A stretch of DNA of 59,192 bases from NCBI GenBank assembly GCA_964544635.1, contig CAZJCK010000012.1:1-59192 (forward strand). The letters are read 5' to 3'. The notes under the pieces were generated by a model. It saw only the letters and a list, made by a program, of their open reading frames with translations. It was not told where the DNA came from and did not search any database. The position numbers and the translations under genes are program-made. This document shows positions 1 to 9,207 of this stretch, one piece after another. Positions within the stretch are counted from its first letter, which is position 1. Every line of letters begins with the position of its first letter. This stretch comes from CAZJCK01 sp964544635 (GTDB lineage: Bacteria; Zixibacteria; MSB-5A5; GN15; FEB-12).

Positions 1-1286
1 GTGCTGAGCCGGGTGACGCAATCAGCTTTGCCATCAATGGTGAGCCGGTCGTCACCGCCACGACCGTCACCTGGACAGAGAACGGCGACAGCTTCCAATT
101 GTGCGCCTTTACCACCGAGGTCTGCAAGACCATCCATCTGGCTGAAGGCTGGAACCTGATCTCCTGGAATGTCCGGTACATGGCCGACATTCAGGACTTC
201 CTGGCGCCGTTCGAACAGTATGTCGAGGTTGTCCTCGGCTTCGACGAAGGCGCCCAGACCTTCGATCCGGATCTCGTTGAGTTCTCGACCCTCCCGATGG
301 TCGACTACTACAACGGCTACTGGGTCAAGGTGACGCAGGAAGTGGATGTTGAGATCTGCGGCCTGCCGATCGATCAGGGTGATGTCATCCAAATCGACGC
401 CGGCTGGAATCTCGTGTCCTACTGGCCGGAGATGCCGATGCCGGTTGAGGATGCCCTTTCAAGCATCTACAGCAATGTCGAGGTGGTCCTCGGCTACGAT
501 CCGGCCATTGGTGCACAGGTCTTCATCCCGGGTGACGAATTCAACAGCCTCGATGAGATGAAGGAATGCTTCGGTTACTGGATCAAGTCCAGCGCCGCTG
601 ATGCCCTGAGCTACTGGGATGTGCCGGCGATTGCCGCCAACGGCAATGGTGCGGCCGCCAAGCTGGTCAACGGCATCACGCCGACCCGCAACTTTATCAA
701 CGTTTACGGCAAGAACCTGTCGATCGACGGCCGCAACGTGGTTGCCGGCAGCTCGATCGAGATTCGCACCCAAGACGGTACGCTGGTTGGAGCCGCCACC
801 TACCAGGGCAATATCCTGAAGTTCACCCCGGTGTACGGTAAGGATGCCATGGTTGACGGTACCGCCGACTACCCGACCAACGGTGACAAGCTGTACGTCC
901 ATGTCGACGGCCAGCCGCTCTATCCGGAGCTGACCTACTCTGAGCAGGGCAGCCGGGTACAGTTGAGTGCGCTGTCGACGACGCCGGGCGGCGATGTCAA
1001 CGTTCCGGGCGGCTTTGCGCTCAGCCAGAACTACCCGAACCCGTTCAACCCGAGCACGGTCATCTCGTTCACCCTGCCGCAGGCAGGCGACGTGAAGCTG
1101 ACGATCTACAACGTTTTGGGTCAGGAGATCCGGACGCTGGTCGACGCTCAGTATTCCGCCGGTGAACACCAGGTGAGCTGGGATGCGACCGACGACAACG
1201 GCAACGCCGTGTCGACCGGTATCTATCTCTACCGTCTCGAGTCGAGTGGTAAGGTAGAAACGAAGAAGATGATGCTCATGAAGTAA
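1..1286 (+). CDS. Secreted surface protein with C-terminal sorting tail (5' truncated)
   Basis: The reading frame is already open at base 3, so the gene begins before the window and only its last ~427 residues are visible. The visible part matches, domain by domain, the C-terminal half of the next gene. It contains two 'GWNLISW/GWNLVSYW' modules, each ending in 'NGYWVKV' or 'FGYWIKS', then a beta-rich segment. It closes with 'NYPNPFNPST', 'YNVLGQEIRTLV' and 'TKKMMLMK', the FlgD-Ig/type A sorting domain used by FCB bacteria to export and anchor proteins. The precise role is unknown; a cell-surface or extracellular structural role is inferred from the tail. A strong hairpin follows the stop. 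The first Met-like codon in frame (TTG at 99) is internal and is not the real start. Confidence 0.85.
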   Translation, partial: AEPGDAISFAINGEPVVTATTVTWTENGDSFQLCAFTTEVCKTIHLAEGWNLISWNVRYMADIQDFLAPFEQYVEVVLGFDEGAQTFDPDLVEFSTLPMVDYYNGYWVKVTQEVDVEICGLPIDQGDVIQIDAGWNLVSYWPEMPMPVEDALSSIYSNVEVVLGYDPAIGAQVFIPGDEFNSLDEMKECFGYWIKSSAADALSYWDVPAIAANGNGAAAKLVNGITPTRNFINVYGKNLSIDGRNVVAGSSIEIRTQDGTLVGAATYQGNILKFTPVYGKDAMVDGTADYPTNGDKLYVHVDGQPLYPELTYSEQGSRVQLSALSTTPGGDVNVPGGFALSQNYPNPFNPSTVISFTLPQAGDVKLTIYNVLGQEIRTLVDAQYSAGEHQVSWDATDDNGNAVSTGIYLYRLESSGKVETKKMMLMK

Positions 1287-1325
1287 ACCCTTTCGGGTTT
1301 GCTTCCGAGCATTGCGATATACAGA

Positions 1326-1358
1326 GGCCGGGGTGGAGTCATTCGCTCCGCCCCGGCC
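1326..1358 (+). terminator. Rho-independent-like terminator after the first gene
   Basis: A GC-rich inverted repeat (13 bp arms with one G-T wobble, loop TCATTCG) is followed by a short T-containing stretch (TTCTTGG). It separates the truncated first gene from its paralogue, so the two are probably transcribed independently. Confidence 0.6.
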
Positions 1359-1423
1359 TTCTTGGTTCACAAATTAAGAAATTCAGAGGTCCCTGCCTGA
1401 GTAGACTGCTAAAGGAGCACGAA

Positions 1424-4400
1424 ATGAAAACGCGCCAAGGACCTCCCGTTCTGGGAGGAAGAAGCGTAGGACTCGCCCTGTTTGCCATACTGATGGTTTT
1501 GGTGGCCCCGCTAAGCGCTGCCGATCTTGATAACGCCGGTGACGAATTCATCATGGCCTTTCTGCCCAACTTCCAGGGTGGCACTGCTGTGGAATTGCAC
1601 ATCACCGCCGACGATACGACCGACGTTTATGTCGAGTTCCCGATGAACGCGCCGACCTTCTACGATACGGTCACGGCTATCCCGGGTGAAATTGTCACGG
1701 TTTCGCTTCCGACCGCCGCTGCCAATATTTGGAACGTCGGCACCGTCACCCCGGACAACACGGTTCGCGCTCATGCCGACCGGGAATTTGTCTGCTACCA
1801 GATCAACCGCGAACCGTTCACCTCCGATGCCGCCCTTGCCCTGCCGGTTGATGTCATGAACCGCAACTACATAGTCATCACCCACCGCGGCGCTACCCAC
1901 GGTTCCGATGCCGGAGAGTTTGCCGTCGTCGCACGCGAGAACAACTCGGTGGTGACCATCACGCCGACCAACGACCTTGCCGGCGGTTACACGGCCGGTA
2001 CGCCGTTTGACATTACGCTCAATCGCGGCGAGGCGTTCCTTGCCCAGTCATCGAGCCTGACCAATGACGCCGCCGACCTGACCGGTACGCTGATCGAATC
2101 GAGCAAGCCAATCGCGATGGTCAACGGCAACCGTTGCACCAACATTCCGATTACCACCACCGCCTGCGACCACGTTTTTGAAGTGGCGCAGCCGATCCAG
2201 TCGTGGGGCAAACGGATTTATTCCACCGACCTGCCGCAGCGTGACGGTGGTTCGATGTTCCGTGTCGTCGCTGCCGCCGACAATACTGTCCTCAGTCTCG
2301 ACGGTACCGTAATCGACACGCTCGACCGTGGCGAGATGTACGAAGCATCGTTCCTGACCGGCCATCATGTCTGGGAAGGCAGCAACGGTATCTTTGTCGT
2401 CCAGTTCATGACCAGCCAGAACAACCCGCAGGCCATTTCCGGCGATCCCGCTATGGGCAACCTGGCGCCGTCGGAACAGTACCTGAAGGAGTACACCTTT
2501 GCTACTCCGGGCATCGGTCAGTTCCAGACTCATTATCTCACGGTGATTGCCCATGTCGCCGACGTATTTGACGGCACCATTTTCCTTGATGGCAGCGCGA
2601 TTCCCTCCGGCGAGTTCAGCCAGATCCCGGCCACCAACTACTGGGCTGCGTCGGTACAGATCGGTGAAGGCAGCCACACGACTCGTTCGGTCGACTCCGC
2701 CCACGGTATTCTTATAACCGGCTACAACAATTTCGACTCGTACCTCTATCCGGGCGGCGCGCTGTTCGTTCCCATTCAGTCGATCACCGACACCATCGCC
2801 CCCGTCTGCGTCGTAACCGAGGAGGAGTGTGGGGCGTCGGTCACCGCGACCGATGACCACGCTGACGCCGCCGGCATCTTTGTGGTGCGTCTCGACAACG
2901 GCAGCGAGAACCTGACCCTGACTACCGATCCGTTCGATCAGGGAACTACCTTGGTGACCTACCGCGTCGACGTTACCGACTCCACCCTGCCGGCTTCCGG
3001 TTCGGTGACGGTCATCGACGGCGAAGGCAACAGTTGCACCCAGAACTTCGAGTTCGACTGCACCGGTGGCGGCGACGGTGGCATTACACCCACCTACGCC
3101 TGGATCAACGTGTATTGCGGTCAGCCGACGCTTGACGGCGAGCCGCTTGCCTCGACCGATACGATCAAAGCGTATGATCCAAACGGTGTGCTGTGCGGTA
3201 TGGAGGTTGTCGGCGACGACCTGAAGTATGGTCTCATGCCGATCTACCGTGACGACGAATTCACCCTCGAGGACGAAGGCGCCGAACCGGGTGACGAAAT
3301 CACCTTCTGGATCAACGATCAGCAGGTCGTTACCGATCCGGTGATCGTCTGGACCGAAAATGGCGACAGCTATGAACTGTGTGTCTTCAGCACCGAGGTT
3401 TGCAAGACGATCGAGCTGAAGTCCGGCTGGAACCTGATCAGCTGGAATGTCCAGTACGAAGACGAACTCACCGCCTTGCTGGCCGAGCATGAAGGCTGCT
3501 ATTCAGTCGTGCTTGGTTTCAACGGCGAGGGCCAGACTTTCGTGCCGGGCCTCGAACGGTTCGCTACCCTGACCGATGTCGACTTTTACAACGGCTACTG
3601 GATCAAGGTGATCTGTCCGTTCAGCCTCGAGATCTGCGGCCCGCCGATCGAGCCGTCGATGAGCATCCCGGTCGACATCGGCTGGAACCTCGTGTCGTAC
3701 TGGCCGGAGGATCCGCTGCCGATCGAAACCGCATTCAACTCCATCTGGTCGTCGCTTGAAGTTGCTCTCGGCTACGATGCCGGCGCGCTGGTCTTCGTAC
3801 CCGACTCCAACGGCTTCAACACCCTCGACACGCTGCGTGAGTGCTTTGGTTACTGGGCCAAGGTCAATGACGCCGGCGTTCTCGCCTATCCCGGCTTTGG
3901 CGACGGAATCGAAGTACGGTCGCACTCGCCCGGCCTGGCCCTGTCCGACCTGCCGTATCGTCCGACCCGACGCTGGGTCTCGGTGTATGGCGAGAACCTG
4001 ACAGTTGACGGTCGCGCGATCGAAAACAACACGCCGATCGAGGTCGTCAGCGAAAGCGGCGCGGTGATCGGGCAGGGTGTGTACCAGGGCGGCATACTCA
4101 AGTTCACGTCGGCCTATGGCAGCGATGCCTCTGTTGACGGCACGCGCGACTACGCCAAAGAAGGGGAGAGCTTCCGGCTTTCGATCAACGGTACGCCGTT
4201 GTATCCGGAGTTGACCTGGAGTGAACACGGCGCGCTGATCGAAATGAGCGCCCTGTCAACTTCGCCTTATGGCGCGGTTGTACCGGGCAGCTTTGCGCTG
4301 CACCAGAACTATCCGAACCCGTTCAACCCGACCACCACTATTTCGTTCAACTTGCCGCAGGCCGGCCAGGTTGAACTGGCGGTCTATAACCTGCTCGGTC

Positions 4401-4564
4401 AGCAGATCCGCACGCTCGTTAGCGGCGATCTGGCAGCCGGCAGCCATACGGTTGAATGGAACGGCCGCAGTGACAACGGCGAGGCTGTTTCAACCGGTAT
4501 CTATTTCTACCGTCTGACCGCGGGCGACCTTTCCGAGACCCGCAAGATGATGTTGCTGAAATAG
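1424..4564 (+). CDS. IgGFc-binding-like secreted protein with sorting tail
   Basis: 1046 residues. A cleavable signal peptide (~1-33, ending LSAA) is followed by a domain (~40-460) resembling the IgGFc-binding protein N-terminal family; the stretch around 'PIAMVNGNRC ... ACDHVFEVAQPIQSWGK' is typical. Next come an Ig/HYR-like segment with paired Cys (~465-550), a beta-rich segment, two 'GWNL(I/V)S' modules (~665-860) and a FlgD-Ig/type A sorting domain (~955-1046, 'NYPNPFNPTT' to 'TRKMMLLK'). It is expected to be exported and displayed on or released from the outer surface; an adhesive role is inferred. The start is supported by AAGGAG a few bases upstream of ATG 1424. The C-terminal ~430 residues are paralogous to the preceding gene, indicating tandem duplication with N-terminal swapping or loss that cannot be resolved here. 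Confidence 0.85.
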   Translation: MKTRQGPPVLGGRSVGLALFAILMVLVAPLSAADLDNAGDEFIMAFLPNFQGGTAVELHITADDTTDVYVEFPMNAPTFYDTVTAIPGEIVTVSLPTAAANIWNVGTVTPDNTVRAHADREFVCYQINREPFTSDAALALPVDVMNRNYIVITHRGATHGSDAGEFAVVARENNSVVTITPTNDLAGGYTAGTPFDITLNRGEAFLAQSSSLTNDAADLTGTLIESSKPIAMVNGNRCTNIPITTTACDHVFEVAQPIQSWGKRIYSTDLPQRDGGSMFRVVAAADNTVLSLDGTVIDTLDRGEMYEASFLTGHHVWEGSNGIFVVQFMTSQNNPQAISGDPAMGNLAPSEQYLKEYTFATPGIGQFQTHYLTVIAHVADVFDGTIFLDGSAIPSGEFSQIPATNYWAASVQIGEGSHTTRSVDSAHGILITGYNNFDSYLYPGGALFVPIQSITDTIAPVCVVTEEECGASVTATDDHADAAGIFVVRLDNGSENLTLTTDPFDQGTTLVTYRVDVTDSTLPASGSVTVIDGEGNSCTQNFEFDCTGGGDGGITPTYAWINVYCGQPTLDGEPLASTDTIKAYDPNGVLCGMEVVGDDLKYGLMPIYRDDEFTLEDEGAEPGDEITFWINDQQVVTDPVIVWTENGDSYELCVFSTEVCKTIELKSGWNLISWNVQYEDELTALLAEHEGCYSVVLGFNGEGQTFVPGLERFATLTDVDFYNGYWIKVICPFSLEICGPPIEPSMSIPVDIGWNLVSYWPEDPLPIETAFNSIWSSLEVALGYDAGALVFVPDSNGFNTLDTLRECFGYWAKVNDAGVLAYPGFGDGIEVRSHSPGLALSDLPYRPTRRWVSVYGENLTVDGRAIENNTPIEVVSESGAVIGQGVYQGGILKFTSAYGSDASVDGTRDYAKEGESFRLSINGTPLYPELTWSEHGALIEMSALSTSPYGAVVPGSFALHQNYPNPFNPTTTISFNLPQAGQVELAVYNLLGQQIRTLVSGDLAAGSHTVEWNGRSDNGEAVSTGIYFYRLTAGDLSETRKMMLLK

Positions 4565-4585
4565 CCTGATTTCAGGCCATCTGTA

Positions 4586-4619
4586 GCCGGATACGGTACC
4601 AGCCGTATCCGGCTTTTTT
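4586..4619 (+). terminator. Rho-independent terminator
   Basis: Perfect 11-bp stem GCCGGATACGG / CCGTATCCGGC, 6-nt loop, then TTTTTT. It ends transcription of the IgGFc-like gene. Confidence 0.9.
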
Positions 4620-4704
4620 GTTGGCCTGGACGGAAAACTTTCGGGGCGCTGACGGGTAGAATAGGTGACTGACAGGCCACCGGCCCCACACGAGAAAAGT
4701 CATT

Positions 4705-5868
4705 ATGGGAATAGTAGTTAACCGCAACAACCAGGCCGCGGCCGGGTATCGCCCCGACCGTCCACCGCACCCGACCGCCGAGCGCCGCCGCATCCTGATG
4801 ATCAGCGATCATCTCGATCAGCCGCGCGAACAGGTCCAGGTGCGCCTGATGCAGACTGCCCTGGCAACCAGGGGGGACCGCATCGTGACGGCCGACTGGC
4901 GACGGTTACACAACGGCTGGCCCGATGTGGTCGATCTGTCGTCGATCCTGGCTCGCAGCCGGCACCTGGCGCAACGTTATCGTAACCTCGCCCGCAGTAT
5001 CACGCGGTGCGATGTGGTCCACATCCGTTTCTCCGAGTCGCTTGGCCTGATCGGCCTCGGTATCATCGTCGGCCTTGCCCGGTACCTGGGTCGGCCGGTC
5101 GTGTGCGATATTCGCTGCCACGACATCGAAGCGCTCATTGAGTCGGTCGGACGTTCGGAGAAGTGGTTGCTCGATCATTGCGATGCCCTGGTCGTATCAT
5201 CGTCGTACCATCAAGAGATGCTCGAAGGCATCGATATCTACACCGAGGTCGTCGTCGACAGCGTCGATCGCAGTCGTTTTATCCCGCGAGGCATCACCGA
5301 TGTGCAGCCGCACCTCATCTCGGTTCGCCCGCTCGAAGTCGAATACAATGTGTCGGCGTTGATTAAAGCGTTCGCCATGGTGAAGCAGAAGTATCCGCGC
5401 GCTGAACTGACAATCGTCGGGGATGGCGCCCGCCGCCCGGTCATCCAGCAGTTGATCGATGACGCCCGCGGCAACGGTATTACGCTGGTCGGGCAGGTTG
5501 ATCACGATGAAGTCGCGCGCCTCATGAGCCGGGCCGATCTCTATGTCAACCCGGCAGGACTTGACAGCGTTTCTGTTTCGCTGCTTGAGGCGCTCGCCTC
5601 CGGACTGCCGGTTGTCAGCACCGATGTGGGGGGCATCCGTGAAGTTGTTAAGGACGGGGAGAACGGCCTGCTGACACCCCCATTTTCACCGCCGGCGCTG
5701 GCCGATCGCATTATCGAACTGGTCGACAAGCCGGATCTGGCCGCTAAGCTGTCGTCGCGCGCCCCCTGGTCGCTCGGTGGTACGCCCTGGTTGGAGGGTC
5801 CGTCGGCCGCCTGGCACGCCCTGTACGACCGTCTCAACGCCTTCCGCAGCAGTACTGTGACCGCCTGA
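4705..5868 (+). CDS. Glycosyltransferase family 4 (GT-B fold)
   Basis: 387 residues, normal for GT4 enzymes. The C-terminal Rossmann domain carries the family pattern: 'LTIVGDGARRPVI' (nucleotide-binding loop), 'ADLYVNPAGLDSVS', then 'LLEALASGLPVVSTDVGGI' and 'DGENGLL'. The usual first acidic residue of the E-x7-E motif is Asp here. The enzyme would transfer a sugar from an NDP-sugar with retention during surface polysaccharide or lipid-glycan synthesis; donor and acceptor cannot be told. It is followed after ~90 bp by a GT2-like membrane glycosyltransferase, suggesting a shared glycan pathway. The start at ATG 4705 has only a weak purine-rich upstream stretch; no better in-frame start is evident. 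Confidence 0.85.
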   Translation: MGIVVNRNNQAAAGYRPDRPPHPTAERRRILMISDHLDQPREQVQVRLMQTALATRGDRIVTADWRRLHNGWPDVVDLSSILARSRHLAQRYRNLARSITRCDVVHIRFSESLGLIGLGIIVGLARYLGRPVVCDIRCHDIEALIESVGRSEKWLLDHCDALVVSSSYHQEMLEGIDIYTEVVVDSVDRSRFIPRGITDVQPHLISVRPLEVEYNVSALIKAFAMVKQKYPRAELTIVGDGARRPVIQQLIDDARGNGITLVGQVDHDEVARLMSRADLYVNPAGLDSVSVSLLEALASGLPVVSTDVGGIREVVKDGENGLLTPPFSPPALADRIIELVDKPDLAAKLSSRAPWSLGGTPWLEGPSAAWHALYDRLNAFRSSTVTA

Positions 5869-5961
5869 GCGCAGTACTTTTCCCTTGTAGCCGGCAATGT
5901 CAAGCCCTATGATAGTAGCGGGCACAAGTAGTGTCGCGACAACTTGCCAAGGATTTGTCTA

Positions 5962-7047
5962 ATGCCCGAACAGCGTACGGACACGTTGTATGATTTTGCT
6001 ATAATCATTTTAGGCGCCGGTCATGAAACCGAAGTCGATCGTCTCCTCACCGAAGTCTACATGCAGGACTTTCCGAGCGGCCGGCTCGAGGTGGCGGTGA
6101 TCGTCGACGCTGATGATGTCATGGCCGACACCATCGGAGCCTACACCGACAAGTTCGGTCGTCTCCTGACGATCCCGCGCGAACTCAAGCGACCTTACGC
6201 CGGTGTCAACACCGCGCTTTCAGAAACCTCGGCACTGTGGGTGCTCATCCTCGACGACCGCAACACGCTTCTGGGCAGCGACCTGTTCGCCGTTCTGAAA
6301 GACATCGTCTCAACGCATCCGGTCGAATGCATCTGCGGTTCCTCGGCGCTCACGCCGCCCGGCCTGGGCGAGCTGGAGACGGCTATTTCGCTTTGTCGAA
6401 CGTCGCCGCTCGGGCGCAAGCCGGACATGCGAACACAGTTTGACCATGAGGGCATTGTCGCTCCCGACGCCTCTGCGTTCGCCTGGAGCCGTATCCTGCT
6501 GACCGCCGTCGGCGGCCTCGACGAACAACTCCGAGCCGGCAGCCATATCGACCTGGCGATCAAGGCGCGTAAGTCCGGACATCAGGGCTACGCCACGCCG
6601 CGCCTCAAGCCGGCCCGCTTTCCCTGCCGCAGCCTGCGCGCCTTGAGCCGCGAGGCGTTTCGCAACGGTTCGGCCCGATTTCGCCTCGGCATGCGCCACG
6701 GCCTGCATTCGCCGCTCCATTTCGCAGCCGCCATCCTGCTGGCCCTGTTTATTATTGGCCTGCTCACGTCGATCATATCGGCCCAGGCCTCCGGCCTGTT
6801 CGGCACCGCGATCGGCGTCTACCTGCTCCTGGTCATCTTCTATTCGATCTACCTGACAATCGACAGTGGCTACACCGGGGTCATCCTGTACGGCCCGCTC
6901 ATCTTTACGACCATCCATTTCAGTTCCGCCGCCGGCTACCTGTCGGCGATTATCGAACATGGTCTGTCACGGCCGCAATCGCCACAAGCGTCGCAGCCGC
7001 AATCGTACCCCGGCGAAACCGATGCCGATTCGCAGTCCGGTGCGTAA
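5962..7047 (+). CDS. GT2-like membrane-anchored glycosyltransferase
   Basis: 361 residues from ATG 5962, which has AAGGA 8 bases upstream; an in-frame TTG at 5944 lacks such support. The N-terminal part looks like a GT-A nucleotide-sugar domain: 'AIIILGAG' start, 'AVIVDADD', 'VLILDDRN' as the likely DxD-type metal site, and 'GGLDEQLRAGSHIDLAIKARKSG', which resembles the ED motif region of GT2 enzymes but with DLA instead of E-D. The C-terminal third has two or three hydrophobic segments (~255-335) as in ExoA-like polysaccharide glycosyltransferases. It probably works at the inner face of the cytoplasmic membrane with the upstream GT4. The assignment rests on overall pattern, so moderate confidence. 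Confidence 0.65.
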   Translation: MPEQRTDTLYDFAIIILGAGHETEVDRLLTEVYMQDFPSGRLEVAVIVDADDVMADTIGAYTDKFGRLLTIPRELKRPYAGVNTALSETSALWVLILDDRNTLLGSDLFAVLKDIVSTHPVECICGSSALTPPGLGELETAISLCRTSPLGRKPDMRTQFDHEGIVAPDASAFAWSRILLTAVGGLDEQLRAGSHIDLAIKARKSGHQGYATPRLKPARFPCRSLRALSREAFRNGSARFRLGMRHGLHSPLHFAAAILLALFIIGLLTSIISAQASGLFGTAIGVYLLLVIFYSIYLTIDSGYTGVILYGPLIFTTIHFSSAAGYLSAIIEHGLSRPQSPQASQPQSYPGETDADSQSGA

Positions 7048-7091
7048 TGTGATGTACAGACCGCGTCGAGCCGGTTATATTAGCCAGCGTT

Positions 7092-8327
7092 ATGCCACTT
7101 AAGAGATTCAGCTTCAGCGGGGTCAACACCTATCGCAAGTGTCCCCGAAAATTCAAGTTCCAGTACATCGAAAGGGCGCCCCGTCCGGAATTGATCTCGG
7201 TCCACGCCTATCTTGGCGAGGCCGTCCACAACATTCTCAAGGTATTGCACCAGCATGGCGCCGATGGTGTCCTGCTGCCGAAAGACAAAATGCACGAGCT
7301 GTACAACGAGGAGTGGACCAAGGTCAAACCCGAACTGCTCCAGGCCGTGTCGCCGACCTATACGATCGACGATTACATCCGTATCGGCCGCGAGATGCTC
7401 GACACCTACTACGACCGCTACCAGCCGTTCCGCGACGGTACCGTGCTGGGCCTGGAGATGAATCTCAACTTCACGCTCCCCGGCACCGAAATCCAGATGA
7501 TTGCCAAGGTGGATCGGTTGTGGAAGCGCGACGACGGTGTGGTCGAGATCTGCGACTACAAGACCGGCCAGCGCTTACCGCGTCCGAAGGACGAAGAGTT
7601 TTTCTTCCAGATGGGCCTGTATCAGTTGGCGGTTATGCAGAACTATCCGCAATTCGAGACTATCGAGCTGGTGCAGTACATTCTCAGGAAAGATGAAGTT
7701 GTACGCTACCGCATGACTAACGACGACCTCGACCTGTTGCAGGAGGATCTGCGGCAGGTGCTGGCGACCATCCGCCAGGCGAACCGTGTCGACGACTTCC
7801 CGCCACAGGAAACGGGGTTGTGTGACTACTGCGAGTACTTCCAGCTTTGCCCGGCCAAGCGGCATCGTCAGTTGCTGGAGCAGGAGGAGGCGGATGACAA
7901 GCTCGACAGCCCGGACCATCCGCAGCGCGGCGCCGAGCTTGCCGATGAGGTCATCAAGCTGCACCTGAAAAAGAAACAGGCCGAGGCGGAGTATGAAGAG
8001 GCCAAGGCGAAGATTGCGGCCTATGCCGAGCGCAACGACCTGACAAAGATCGAAACCGACAGCGGCAGTGTTATGGTCCGGTTCACCAACCAGGAGAAAT
8101 TTCCGACCAAGAGCCGCGATCAGCGCTCTTTTGTCGAGCTGTCGGAAATCTGCCGCCAGTTGGATCTTATCGACGTCTTCGAGTTGAACCCGCGCGCTCT
8201 GATGAAAGAGATCTATTCCAGGGAGCGTTTGTCTGAGGAAGACATGAAGCGCCTGGCGGAGTACATTGAAACTTCGAAATCGGCCACCGTCACCCCCCGT
8301 GTCAACCGCGACGACAACAACGACTGA
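7092..8327 (+). CDS. RecB-family PD-(D/E)XK nuclease with Fe-S-type Cys cluster
   Basis: 411 residues. 'FSFSGVNTYRKCPRKFKFQYI' at the N-terminus is the usual opening of the RecB/AddB C-terminal-like nuclease family. The catalytic core is visible as 'GEAVHN' (metal-binding His), 'MIAKVDRLW' (Asp) and 'VVEICDYKTG' (D-x-K arm). A Cys set, one near residue 16 and 'CDYCEYFQLC' near 240, matches the 4Fe-4S staple of AddB-type nucleases. A helical, charged C-terminal extension (~275-411) follows. It probably acts in DNA end processing or repair as a stand-alone single-strand nuclease; no helicase gene is adjacent. Start ATG 7092 gives the canonical N-terminus. Confidence 0.85.
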   Translation: MPLKRFSFSGVNTYRKCPRKFKFQYIERAPRPELISVHAYLGEAVHNILKVLHQHGADGVLLPKDKMHELYNEEWTKVKPELLQAVSPTYTIDDYIRIGREMLDTYYDRYQPFRDGTVLGLEMNLNFTLPGTEIQMIAKVDRLWKRDDGVVEICDYKTGQRLPRPKDEEFFFQMGLYQLAVMQNYPQFETIELVQYILRKDEVVRYRMTNDDLDLLQEDLRQVLATIRQANRVDDFPPQETGLCDYCEYFQLCPAKRHRQLLEQEEADDKLDSPDHPQRGAELADEVIKLHLKKKQAEAEYEEAKAKIAAYAERNDLTKIETDSGSVMVRFTNQEKFPTKSRDQRSFVELSEICRQLDLIDVFELNPRALMKEIYSRERLSEEDMKRLAEYIETSKSATVTPRVNRDDNND

Positions 8328-8488
8328 CCCCGCAGCTCCCCGAGCGAAGACCGCGGGCTGTTCCGTCGCTCCTCATTCTCGACTCCCCCGGCGAAGACCC
8401 GGCGCCCGGGCCGATCACTGATGATATAGCCTGAGTCTTGCAGACGCCCTTCCGTTTTGGTGACGCCAGCTGGCCGATAACCGTCCAC

Positions 8489-8521
8489 AAAAAAACGCCC
8501 GATCCATCACTGAATCGGACG
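8489..8521 (-). terminator. Rho-independent terminator for the minus-strand gene
   Basis: On the minus strand, CGTCCGAT pairs with ATCGGGCG (one wobble) and is followed by a run of T. It lies ~50 bp beyond the stop of the 191-residue gene. The rest of the 8328-8573 gap shows only GC-rich unfeatured sequence. Confidence 0.75.
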
Positions 8522-8573
8522 TTGCTTACATGTGCGGCGGGCAGGTCTCTTTGCCCACCGAAAATCTTTGGAG

Positions 8574-9149
8574 CTATTCCGCCTGGCTGATCACCAGAAC
8601 AGGTATGATCTCCTGTGTCTTGCGGTCGGTGTACGGAATGGTGTCGGGCGGGTTGCCCGGCTGGACACGATTCGCCACCAGCATCAGGCTGTTGTTCGGC
8701 GCCGTGGTGGTCGTGTCAATAACCAGTTGTTCGATCGGCATGTCATTCTGCGACGAAACAAAGAACGTCACGATCCGTCCCCGGCCAGATACCAGCTCAT
8801 GCTTGTTCGGTCCGAGGTTGGCGATCATACCGAGGGTGACACATTGAATCGCTGTATCGGCGCGAATTCCCTTGTAGTCGAAATGTTCGACCCGGCCGCC
8901 TTTGAAGACCGCCGAATCGGCCAGGACCTTTACGCCTCGTCCGCCGATCATTTCGAACGGAATTGAGAGGCCGACGATCGACTCATCGTTGGCCAGCGAC
9001 ACCGTTACCGACCAGTTATAATCATTGATTTTGGCAACCTCGGCAAAAACTGTGTCGGGTGCGCCAAATGCGTCGGTCTGGGCCGAGACAGGAATTGTCA
9101 TGAAAAGCAGGGCGCAAACAAGAAGCCCCATCATTGGCAATCGTTTCAT
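8574..9149 (-). CDS. Small secreted cohesin-like protein
   Basis: 191 residues with a clear signal peptide (~1-24, 'LLVCALLFMTIPVSAQ'). The mature part is all-beta in character. It includes 'SVTVSLANDESIVGLSIPFEM', 'SAVFKGGRVEHFDYKG', 'VTLGMIANLG' and 'LVSGRGRIVTFFVS', a pattern like cohesin-type carbohydrate/dockerin-binding folds. If that fold is right it could bind the dockerin repeats found elsewhere in this window, but that is inference. Start ATG 9149 has a strong Shine-Dalgarno (GGAGGAG). It follows the TPR lipoprotein by ~58 bp on the same strand and shares its terminator, so they are probably co-transcribed. Confidence 0.7.
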   Translation of the reverse strand: MKRLPMMGLLVCALLFMTIPVSAQTDAFGAPDTVFAEVAKINDYNWSVTVSLANDESIVGLSIPFEMIGGRGVKVLADSAVFKGGRVEHFDYKGIRADTAIQCVTLGMIANLGPNKHELVSGRGRIVTFFVSSQNDMPIEQLVIDTTTTAPNNSLMLVANRVQPGNPPDTIPYTDRKTQEIIPVLVISQAE

Positions 9150-9207
9150 TTCTCCTCCGGATACTCTATCGTGAACATATCTTGTACACTCCAGCGTGAG
9201 AGCCGTT

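Noticed and set aside
2048..3490. 480-codon minus-strand open frame
   Set aside because: Shadow of the IgGFc-like gene; no coding signals of its own.
5944..5961. TTG start for the GT2-like gene
   Set aside because: ATG 5962 has AAGGA at good spacing and begins the recognisable domain.
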